Source: Cystobasidiopsis lactophilus
Taxonomy: Eukaryota > Basidiomycota > Agaricostilbomycetes > Agaricostilbales > Chionosphaeraceae
Direction: 5' to 3'
Assembly: GCA_001599975.1 (NCBI GenBank)
Contig: BCIO01000004.1
Location: forward strand, 2,639,328-2,703,327
DNA length: 64,000 nt
In this document: positions 55,129-64,000 of the stretch, piece by piece
How the letters are laid out: every line of letters begins with the position of its first letter
Numbering within the stretch: position 1 is the stretch's first letter
The notes under the pieces: model-generated
What the model saw: only the letters and a program-made list of their open reading frames with translations
Database searches by the model: none
Told to the model about the DNA's origin: nothing
Position numbers and translations under genes: made by a program

Positions 55129-57465
55129 TTACAGCTTGGACGACCGCGGCAACTCTGGGCACAAAGGTTTGTCGCCTTGCCGATTCTTAAGATCTTTCCG
55201 CATGATCTTGCCCGACGCGCTGAAATCAACAATGAGTCTAAATCCAAGGACATGGATGAGCAGTCGTACTTCTTTGGGATCTCATCCAAAAAGACGATGC
55301 CGCCGCGTAGACGCTTGTAGTGAACGGTCTGCTTGGCGGCCCAGTCGATGATCTCGCGCGCTTTGGCCTCGCACGCCTCCTTCCGATTCGTCAAGACAAC
55401 TGGGTAGAGATTCTCAGACACTGCGTTTCTTTGCGTGAGCGTGGACGCTTACCGAAGGCGAGCGGAACCTCGGTCGCTTGTTCCGGTCGCTGGGCGGGCA
55501 CAACGCCACAGTCGGCAATGTCCGGCCGCGTCAGCAGAAGGTGCTCTAGCTCTGCTGGTGCAACTTGAAAGCCGTTGTACTGCACAGGGTCCATTGTTAG
55601 TGGATCGCCGCACGGTCTCGGGTGGCGAGCAGACTTGCCTTGATCAACTGGCGTCCGGGCTTCGTGAGCAACGGGCTTACGAAAGAGTTTGGCTCAACAC
55701 ACCTCTTTTAAACGATCCGTTACGAAGATGTGGCCCTTGTCATCTTTCCGTACAATGTCGCCAGTCCGCAACCAGCCGTCACCAACCAGAGTCTCAGCGT
55801 TCGCCTGCGGGTTATTGTGATAGCCTAAGCCGTAACGTGAGTTTGTGATGCTGGCAGGTGTTTGTGAGGGCTCCTCACCCAGCATGATGTTTGGCCCCTT
55901 GAACCAAATCTCGCCCTTCACAATTTGAGCCTGCATCCCAGGAAGGATCGGCCCGTTGCCACCGATCTGCCGACCTTCGGGAGTGTCACTACACCCTCCT
56001 CCGGTCGTTTCTGAAAGGCCGTAGGCGCCGACAACCTGCCCAGACTCTGAGCTTTGTCCAACTTCTGAGTTCCAAAGGCACGCTCACCTTGGCCCCTAGC
56101 CTGTTTTCGACCGCTTCTTGAAGCTCTTTACCAAGTGGAGCTGCTCCGCACCGCAGTATCCGCAGGCTGCTCAGATCGTACTGGTCGACCTTAGGTGACT
56201 GCAGCCGAGATGAACTCTCGCTCCCTAAGCCGGCGAGGTTGGACACTTACTTTGGCCATTTGAAGAGCAATCGCTACAATAGTGTGAAGAACGTGTTAGA
56301 GCGGGCGCGGCTCTCGATAGGTTGTGAAACGTACGAGGGACGAGATGGCCCATTGTGACACGATATCTGCAGACGACATTAGAAGGCTAGGCCTTACCAC
56401 GAAGAACCACTGTCTGTGCTTACTTTTCTATGAGAGTTAGATATCTATCAAAGTCGAAGCGCTCGAGCACAATGCTGGTAACGCCCAACCATGGCCCAAG
56501 AAATTGGAAAACCCTGCGACACGGGATCAGCGCCGCCGTTAGGAGGACTTCCGGGTCTCACATGACCCCAGAAATGTGCTGAGAAAGCACAAAGAAAGCT
56601 TAATTAGCGCCGAATCGTACGACGGATAAGGTGGATTCGGCACTCACAAACATTGGAACAAAACAAATCCACCTCGAATCCGCTATATAATGCTCTGGCA
56701 GCGTCCATGATAGCTGCCGCACTTGCGCATGAAAGTTGGCGTGAGATCTGGAACAATTTGGCTCGAAATTGAGATCTCTGCGAGCGTTGGGCGACATCAT
56801 TAACACTCACAGATTGACGCCTTTGGGAAGGCCGGTCGTGCCAGACGAGTAGCAGCGGAGTGCTGTCGTCGTCCGTGCCTGCTCAGGGGTCATGTGAGGA
56901 GGTTCCAGCGCTTGAGAAGACATGAGGCTCCAGATGCTCTTGAATCCCGCTTTGTCGTCCTTGCCAATGAGGAAGATCTTGTTGGAGTCGCCCCCCATAG
57001 CTCCTTGAGCAGTCTTAGCGCAGTCTTGGTCGGTCACCATGATCTGGACGGCGGAATCAGTGGCGATGTGCTTGACCTCTTTCAAGGTGAAGGCAGGATT
57101 GGCGAAGGTGCAGATGAGACCGGCGGCCTGGGTGGCCTGAACGAAGACGGGGAAGAAGATGGAGTTGGATGCCATAATGCAGACCACCGAGCCCGGTTCA
57201 AAGCCAAGCTTGTACTTAAGAGCGTGGGCGAGACGGCAAGACATGGACCGAACGTCGCCGTAGCTGCGCCAAGGGGTCAGATGGTCGCTCTTGTGCATAG
57301 AGCCCAGGGCACCTACGTGAGCGTTTCGCCATTGAGACCATCGATGAAAGCAGGCTTGCTCTTTTCTCGGACGGTGACTTCCCCATTCACGAGGTGCCAG
57401 CTCGAGTCCGCGTCGTACAAGTCCGGCGGCGTCTTGTAGGGCGAGCTCCATGGCGGCACATCCAT
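55129..57465 (-). CDS. Peroxisomal 4-coumarate:CoA ligase-type acyl-CoA synthetase
   Basis: It activates a carboxylic acid with ATP and CoA. The start at 57465 reads [20 protein letters not shown]. The AMP-binding core is present: [40 protein letters not shown], the P-loop [33 protein letters not shown] and YGLSE-type sequence. [20 protein letters not shown] and VTDRLKEV are the TGD and hinge elements. [17 protein letters not shown] follows, then [10 protein letters not shown] with the catalytic Lys. The C-terminus LPRSSKL is a PTS1 peroxisomal signal directly before the stop at 55129. At least eight introns; about 560 residues. The substrate could be a medium or long fatty acid, a sterol side-chain acid or an aromatic acid. 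The neighbours favour a branched acyl substrate. Confidence 0.9.
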
Positions 57466-57675
57466 GGCACGGTGCTCTGCCTCTCTTGTGCAAGGCGTTT
57501 GGGTAAGGACGAGCCACTAAAGGGCGAAAGACCCCGCCGCCCAAACAAGCCGCCGGTTCAGAAAAGCTGCCACTGCACGGCCTCGGCTGCCCAGCTCCGT
57601 GCATTAATTACCGACTCCACATTCATTTCTGGCTCTCCTCTCCTCTCCAAAAACATCGAAGTTGACAATAAGATC
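57466..57675. promoter_or_regulatory. Short bidirectional promoter, acyl-CoA ligase / flavin monooxygenase
   Basis: Only 210 bases separate the two divergent starts. It contains a GCCGCCGG octamer (57549-57556), also found in the thiolase/racemase divergent promoter, one CCTCGG (57581-57586), an ATTAATTA (57604-57611) and a CT-rich tract before the monooxygenase ATG. Regulatory meaning is inferred only. Confidence 0.45.
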
Positions 57676-60587
57676 ATGGCCGCACAAGGGTGAGCGAGTT
57701 TTGCGCTCCTTCGCACGATCGGGCTGTGCCGAGCTGTCTGCCGAGGTGCTGACACTTTCGAGGACAACCAGAACCCCTGCTCCAGCTGGCGCCACCGTGG
57801 CATCTCCTGATACGCATGTGAACGGCATTCACAGCGAGGATGAGACGCACGTCAAGCATCGCGACGCCGAAATCTTGCTTCCAACTTTGGAGCGCCTTGG
57901 TGGCTCGCCTCCCAAGAATACCGACGCTGCCCAGGTAGCAGAGGCTTTCGTCAAGCAGCTCTCCGACGCTTTCGCTTCGGGCGATAGCAAGAAGTTTGCC
58001 GGGCTGTTCCTCGAAGATGGTAGGATGTTTTTCTGCTGGAGCCAGTGGCGGCCGAGGTCTGACTGCGCTCTCACGTCCAGGCTGGTGGCGCGACCGTGTG
58101 ACATTCACCTGGAGCTACCGCTCGTTCTTCAACGTCAAGAAGATTGCCTCTGTCTTCAGAGTGAGTTCGGCCACTTCGATGCGGGTTTGATCCCGCGGCA
58201 TGGCTTGAAAATGCATTCTTGTTCGCAGGATACCCACGAGCGTGCTGCTGCCACCAACGTCCAGGTCAACTCCAAGGTGCCAGCGTCGTTGCTCACCCCT
58301 TACCCGGACCTTGCCTACGTCCAAGTCCACTTCACTTTCGAAACTACCGCGGCCACCAACGACGGCATTGCAAACCTCGTCTACACCAAGGACGAGTGGA
58401 AGATTTGGACCTTGTTCACTGCCATCGACGAGCTCAAGAGCCGCAAGAATATCGAGAGGCCCGAGCGCAACTCCATCCCCGACCGCTTCGCTTCCGAAGA
58501 ACCCCCTGTGGTCATCAGTGAGCTTCTCTCCTGCCTCCTCCGTGCTTTTGTTTGCTGAACTGAATGTTCCGCAGTCGGAGCCGGACAGAGGTGAGAGCTA
58601 CCTTAGATTCCCGACGGACGGCCATCGAAAGTGACCACTTATGTCCGATCAGCGGCCTGTCCATTGCTGCCCACCTCAACAACATCGGAGTGCCCAACTT
58701 GATCATCGAGCGGAATGCCAGAGTCGGCGATACGTGGCGCAACCGTTACGACGCCTTGCACTTGCACTCCCCGTCCCACGGAGACAGCTTGCCCTTCTTG
58801 CCTTTCCCCAGTGAGTTGTCGCGCGCTCCTTTAAGATTGCAGTTTAAATCCGCAATCCTACAGAGTCGTGGCCCTTTTATCCCAGAGGTTGCCGGGTTGC
58901 CAGTTACCTCGAGGCCTACTCTGAGATTCTACATCTCGATGTGTGGACCAACTCGACTGTCAATAACGGCAAGTTTGACAAGTCCAAAGGCTCGTGGACT
59001 TTGAATGTCACCCGAAACGGCAAGGAGCGCATCTTGACTCCGAAATACCTCGTGAGTGGTGGCGACGCGCTTGAATGGGCAAACTGCTTAATGCTTATCT
59101 ATTCGCAGATCTTTGCGACTGGAGTCACTGGATCTGTTCCTTATGTCCCGGAGAAGCTGCCTGGCCAAGAATCGTTCAAGGGCGAAATCATCCACAGCAC
59201 ACAGTACAAGAATTCGCTTCCGTACAAGGTAAACCCTATCGTGCTTTTGGCATGCAGAAGGCTTACGTAGTGCATTTATAGGGCAAGAAGGTTCTTGTTG
59301 TCGGGACAGCGTCTACCGGATTCGACATTGCCGGCGACTTGGGTGAGCCGGCGCTTTTCCCTCACGAAGTCATCTGGCCCTTACGTCCTTTGTGAAGGCC
59401 GAAATGGAGTTGATACGACTCTGTTGCAGCGATCTGCTACGTACATCATGTACGCGCGGCCTTTCAGTGTCATCCGCCGGCTGCACTGACATTTCTTTTA
59501 ACAGGAGCCAAGGCAACGGCATCAATCTCGTAAGTGTTGGCAGCGCTGTCGACCATTCCGGACGCTTAGAGAACCTATAGAATGGTGGAGCTATCTACAA
59601 CGACAATGGCCCGCCATTGGAGGTCTGTTAATCCACTCTCGGGATTGCCGGCTTTCACTGACGCCCAAATCAGCTCGCCGACAAGCTTGCGAACGCCATG
59701 CCGTTTGCAGTTGGGAAGTGTAAGCTTCTCTTTGATCAGCAGATCTGATGTCAGGACTGAAACACCGTACAGTGTTCGCCCAGCGCGAGGTAGCTCGTGT
59801 AGCCGAGTTGGACAAGTCAGTCCGGCCTAGTCTATATACCTCTTCAATCCTCTCAAGTTAGCTTTCAGAGTCCTTTTGGATGGCTTGAACAAAGCCGGCT
59901 TTGAAACCAATCTCGGTTTGGATAATGGTGGACACTTCACATGTGAGCCTTCCAAGGTCGGCTCGCTCTCGCGCTGACATCCTGCATAGTGGGACTCGAC
60001 CACAGCGGTGGATACTACTTTGACACGAGCGATAAAGACGGCGGATGCGCTCAGATTATCGATGGCCGCCTCAAGGTGCAACGTGGAGTCATCAAAAGGC
60101 AAGTGCTACAGCTTCCTCCTTCTTTCTACTATAGTGGCACCAGCTCATTGTCTAAAACCAGCTTCACGGAGAACGAAGTTGTTTTCAGCGATGGCACGTC
60201 GAGAGAGATCGACGCCGTGGTTGTGAGTTCCCGCGTGTTTTATCCGAGGGCAAGTTTTGATTTATTCCCCAGTACGCCACCGGTTTCTTGCCAGTTCGAC
60301 ACACCATTTCAAAGTTGCTTGGTAAAGAGGTTGCCGATGCTGTCGGTGACTGCTGGGGTCTGAACGAAGATCCCGAGCTCAAATCTACCTGGCTGCCACT
60401 TGCCTATCCCAACCTGTTCACTTTCTTCAGTATGTTTTCTGCTTATGTGGACTCCAAACGATTCCCAAGTGGCTTGCGGCTTGTGTGAACAGGTGGCTTC
60501 TTGATGACTCGCATCAACGGCCTGTTCCTCTCGAGGCTGATCGCTGGCAGACTCGATGGCTTGGACACCACGCCTTATGAGAAGTGA
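57676..60587 (+). CDS. FAD-dependent flavin monooxygenase with NTF2-like N-terminal domain
   Basis: A flavin-containing monooxygenase-type enzyme that should hydroxylate or oxygenate a small lipophilic substrate with NADPH. The first ~190 residues look like an NTF2/SnoaL-type domain: AAQVAEAFVKQLSDAFASGD, FAGLFLED, WWRDRVTFTWSYRSFFNVK, YVQVHFTFETTAATNDG and LVYTKDEWKIWTLFTAIDEL. After an intron the FAD motif VGAGQSGLSIAAHLNNIGV follows, with LIIERNARVGDTWRNRYDAL, LHLHSPSHGDSLPFLPFP and IFATGVTGSVPYVPEKLPG. The NADPH motif is VLVVGTASTGFDIAGDLG. Later exons contain GVDHSGGYYFDTSDKDGG and VFSDGTSREIDAVV. The end reads LFLSRLIAGRLDGLDTTPYE. About 13 introns. The start at 57676 gives only MAAQ before the first intron. 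The substrate is unknown. Confidence 0.85.
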
Positions 60588-60744
60588 AATCAGGGAGACG
60601 CTTTGTAGAGGGTTTGAAATATACTTGCACACGTCAGTTTAGCGTTGGCGGCCCCTCGCGGCTTGCATGAATTGGCTTGTGTCTCGAGCATGAAAGACAA
60701 AATGAAAGCCGCAAGGTAGATAGCGTTGGGTGATATTGCAAGAT

Positions 60745-62668
60745 CTAAATGCGGGCATCCCTCTGCTGCTTAGTACCTGCCGCCATCGGAGAGAACGCTT
60801 TTCGGCTTTGCACTGCGAGCATTTGTGGTCAGCCCTTATCGCGAGCGAAGCGAGACGGTGGCTCACCCTTCTTGATGTCCTCCGCTGTAACGTTGCGGTA
60901 CTCGTACCCGAACTCGTAGCCCAGGCGCTTGCGGCCGTCTTCGCCGCCCTGCTTCCAGAAGCGAGGGCGGCCAAGAATGGTGACGACGCAGGCGCCACCG
61001 AGGCCGAGATTGTGGGCCAAGCCGTACTTGGGGTCCTTGTTAGTTGGCGCAACGGACGGTGTTTGCATAGGCCCGGCGATGCCCCGGACTTGCATGGTCT
61101 GTCGCTCGCATGTCAGTTCGGCTGCAGTCATCTGGCAAGATTTTCAAACGCACGATGTAGGAAAGCATGCCCAATCCGGTCGCTCCTGAGGCTCAACAAG
61201 TTCAGTGAACGACTTATAGGAAAGACTGCCGAAACGCACCTAGGGGATGGCCTTTGCAAAGCAAGCCTCCACTTGGGTTTACAACATATTTGCCGCCACT
61301 GCGAGTCAGAGTCAGCACGTCAAACAACATCACCGATGGATGCGACGTACTAAGTGTTGTCTTTGGCTTCAACCATCTTGTGTGCCTTCCCCGGCTCACA
61401 GAGGCCAAGCGCATCGTAGGTCAGAAGCTCGTTGGACGCAAAACAGTCGTGAAGCTCGACCACGCCGATATCGTTAGGGGTGAGGCCTGACTTCTTGAAG
61501 ACGGTCTGAGCGGCCCGGCGAGTCATGTTGGCCTGGTGCAAAGTGGTCTGTCAGCTGGCGAAAACGGGCTAATTGACAAAGAAGGCATACCCCGACTAGC
61601 TCGATGGCGCTCTTGGTCTCGTAGAGCATGGTATCGTCAGTGACCTGGGACTGAGCCACAATCTCGACGCTGTGATAAGACCGATTAGAAAGTTTGCAGA
61701 GCGCCACTCAAACGGGTGGCACTAACGCTTGGTTCTCGAGGCCGTGGGCATGCACAAAGTCCTCGGAGACAATCACAACACAGGCAGAGCCATCAGAAGT
61801 GGGGCAGCACATCGATCGGGTCAGCAGGTTGCTGGTCATCTTGTCGGCCTTGACCTCCTCGACAGTCATGGCGTTCCGGAATTGGCTGTAAGGGTTGTTG
61901 ACAGAGTGGGCTCGGCTCTTGGCAGCAATGGCAGCGATGTGGTCAATGGTGGCGCCGTACTTTTCGCAGTACTCTTGCCCGCCGTTGCCGAAGATGATGG
62001 CGCTGTGCAACGATGAGTCTGAGACACCGACTCAAAACGAAACCTGGCTTACTTGGGGGTGCCAGTTCCGGGTCGGGTTTCGTTGATGATCTGCCACGTC
62101 CTCGCAATGGTCGGGTCCATGTTCTTGAAGGGAGAGACGATGGGCCCGGGGTTCATCACTTCAAAACCGAGAGCCAGAGCGCATTCGACAGTCCCGGACT
62201 CGACGGCTTGGCGAGCGAGGAAGGCAGCCGCAGAGCCTGAGGCACAGGCATTGTTGCAGTTGACAATGGGAATGGCAGCTGGAAGACAAAGGTCAGAGCC
62301 GCGCGGGGCGCAAGGAAAGGTGAGTGCTCCACTCACTCATGCCCAGCTGGTAAAGGGTGCGCTGTCCACAGCCACTGTGTCCGTATGCGTAGGCAACGTC
62401 TGGATTGCTTTAGTCAGCAAGGCAGTGTGTGGCGAGAGAAGCAGTCGAGAAAGGCGCACAGGCTTGCTCCACATCGTCGTAGTTGATGCCAGCGTCCAGC
62501 AAGGCCTTGGTGGCAGCTTCCAAGCCAAGTTCATGGTACTGAACCTGCCCTCTGGGCTTCTGGAACGCGGTCACTGTGGTGGCGCCGGCACGGATTAGGC
62601 TCTTCTTCGACGAGCAGAGCGAAAAGAAGCTCACTGCCAACGCCAACGATATATGACTTTCTGGGCAT
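60745..62668 (-). CDS. SCP2-type thiolase (sterol carrier protein 2 / acetyl-CoA acyltransferase)
   Basis: It cleaves 3-ketoacyl-CoA, in animals preferably branched-chain and bile-acid intermediates in peroxisomes. The start MPRKSYIVGVG is completed across an intron as MTAFQKPRGQVQYHELGLEA. Then come YDDVEQACA, YAYGHSGCGQRTLYQLGM and the nucleophile region IVNCNNACASGSAAAFLARQ. ALALGFEVMNPGPIVSPFKN, FGNGGQEYCEKYGATIDHIA and SDGSACVVIVSEDFVHAHGL follow. GVVELHDCFASNELL (second Cys/His part), NPSGGLLCKGHPLGA and LGLGGACVVTILGRP complete the thiolase fold. The spliced tail reads VQSRKAFSPMAAGTKQQ. There is no separate SCP2 lipid-transfer domain and no clear PTS1 in the ending I prefer. An alternative last exon would end in AARGRQR. 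About ten introns. Confidence 0.92.
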
Positions 62669-62831
62669 CTTTGCTTCGTTTTTCAAGAGATATTGTGAAG
62701 AGAGAAAGTAAATATTTCAACCTCCTTGCGAGCGCAGGCCGCCGGCAATCATACGGAAAGGTGAGCTCCCTCAGTGAGGCCGTGCCGGCTTGCCTTTAAA
62801 GTCCGCCTCCAAGAACTTTTCCTGCACAGCA
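62669..62831. promoter_or_regulatory. Short bidirectional promoter, thiolase / racemase
   Basis: 163 bases between divergent starts. It holds AAATATTT (62710-62717) and the GCCGCCGG octamer (62738-62745) also present in the other divergent promoter of this neighbourhood. Co-regulation is inferred. Confidence 0.45.
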
Positions 62832-64000
62832 ATGGCCTCCAGTGGACCTCTGAAAGGCATCAAGGTGGTGGAATTCGCCGGTTTGGCGCCTGGCCCGTTC
62901 GCCAGCAGTGAGGCCCGTTCAAGATCGGGGACAGCTTTGGCCAGATCTGAAAGCAGATGTCTTTCCGCAGTGCTCCTCGCGGACTTTGGCGCAGAGGTCA
63001 TTCGCATCGACAAGCCTGGTTCTTCATCCTCGGCGCCTCCAGACGTGCTTACCAGGCAAGTCGACCGTCATTAAACGAACAGACGGACGCGATTTAATTT
63101 AACTGCTTGCAATAGGCGGAAGCGGTCCATCGCTGTCTCGCCCAAGACCAAAGAGGGGCTGGACATCATCTTGAAGCTCATCTCGACCGCGGACGTCGTT
63201 ATAGACCCTTTCCGACCAGGAGTGCTCGAGCGACTTGGTCTTGGCCCCGCGGTGATCGCCTCCGCATCAAACAACCGCGCGATTTTGGCAAGGTTGACGG
63301 GCTTCCAGCGCACCGGCCCATGGGCCCAGAGAGCTGGGCACGATATTAACTATGTGGCTCTGAGCGGCGTTCTTGCGGTGAGCTCTCCGGCCAGTGCCGA
63401 CATCACAACACTGAAAAGCCTTTGCTCTCCCTTTTCAGATCCTGGCCCGACCAGAAGTGCCTCTTCCTCTTCCACCTCTCAATATACTGGCAGACTTTGC
63501 TGGGGGTGCCGTCATGTGCGTTGTAGGCATCTTGGTCGCCCTGTTCGAACGGTCCGTCAGCGGCAAGGGCCAGGTGGTCGAGGCCGACATGGTGAGTTCC
63601 TATCCCCTGTCTGGTCCAGTGCTAAGTAATCAACATGACAGCTCTCTGGGGCTCGTTATCTGGCAACCTTCCCTCTCATGGGCCAGATCGCAAATTCGGG
63701 CTCGACTTCCTGGGCCTTCCCACCGGGAGAAAATCTGCTGGATGGAGGTTCTCCTTGTGAGCGACCTTCAAACTGTTTACATAGCCGAGTCTCAATCGGT
63801 CGCGGGCAGTCTACAACACTTATGCTTGCGGCGATGGAAAATGCATCACGGTTGGAGCCATCGAGACCCAATTTTACAAGATCTTGCTGTAAGAAGCCAG
63901 GTTCGTCTCTCAACCTCAGGCTGATCAGGTCGCCTCCAGAGACACGCTCTATGCGATCTCGCCACCGCCGACTCCACAGCACTCGCAATTCCGCGAGCAG
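62832..64000 (+). CDS. Alpha-methylacyl-CoA racemase / CoA-transferase family III (cut by right edge)
   Basis: It interconverts (2R)- and (2S)-methylacyl-CoA so that branched chains can enter beta-oxidation. The start [20 protein letters not shown] is typical of the family. After an intron it continues [19 protein letters not shown], then [39 protein letters not shown] and [20 protein letters not shown]. The catalytic His lies in [15 protein letters not shown] and the catalytic Asp in [36 protein letters not shown] and the final visible exon [19 protein letters not shown] followed by QFYKILL also match AMACR. Four or five introns are visible. The C-terminal part, including any PTS1, lies beyond the window. 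Confidence 0.92.

Noticed and set aside
57581-57586. CCTCGG as a fatty-acid regulator (FarA/FarB) site
   Set aside because: The six-base core matches the known Aspergillus motif. It occurs once here, not in the partner promoter, and is expected by chance in GC-rich DNA.

Overview
The window reads as nuclear DNA of a fungus, most likely a basidiomycete. Genes are densely packed on both strands. Almost all are split by many short introns (about 45-75 nt) with GTGAGT, GTGCGT or GTAAG donors, and several show a CTRAY-like branch site close to the acceptor. Many products are fungal housekeeping proteins. The subphylum cannot be fixed from the sequence alone. I see no bacterial operons, no CRISPR array, no rRNA and no recognisable transposase or viral element. 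Gene models below were spliced by eye, so exon edges and some starts are approximate.

Layout. 1-8 kb: the N-terminus of a Ser/Gly/Asn-rich protein running off the left edge (-), a thioredoxin-PITH protein (-), a disordered protein with a C-terminal cysteine-pair zinc module (+), and the Golgi tether subunit COG4 (-). 8-15 kb: weakly supported genes (an F-box-like fragment, a polytopic membrane protein with wax-synthase-like features, an ORFan), a clearer F-box protein (-) and an unrecognised 320-residue ORF (-). 15.7-21.3 kb: a complete class V myosin (+). 21.8-27.3 kb: a hypothetical protein (-), a truncated Hsp70-like protein with a signal peptide and a C-terminal KDEL (-), and an F-box/LRR-like protein (+).

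27.9-37 kb is the structurally unusual part. An extended SDR (NAD-dependent epimerase/reductase) gene and a tRNA-like segment beside it are duplicated as a near-identical inverted repeat of about 1.27 kb. The arms flank 6.5 kb that holds an Atg22-like transporter (-), the pseudouridine synthase PUS7 (+) and a small multi-exon protein with a mitochondrial-type presequence (+). The second SDR copy has lost the Rossmann start. 37.4-39.8 kb: two tandem CFEM-domain proteins with signal peptide and GPI-type tail, both shredded by introns. 40.2-46.5 kb: an ArfGAP, a small four-helix membrane protein, an NmrA-like protein (all +) and a CCDC43-like protein (-).

46.8-55 kb: exportin-1/CRM1 (-), a short-chain dehydrogenase (-) and an MFS transporter (-). 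55.1-64 kb: an apparent peroxisomal lipid-catabolism neighbourhood. It holds a 4CL-type acyl-CoA ligase ending in SKL (-), a flavin monooxygenase with an NTF2-like front domain (+), an SCP2-type thiolase (-) and an alpha-methylacyl-CoA racemase cut by the right edge (+). These sit as two head-to-head pairs with short shared promoters. Activation, epimerisation and thiolysis of branched or sterol-derived acyl chains is the simplest joint role; that is inference.
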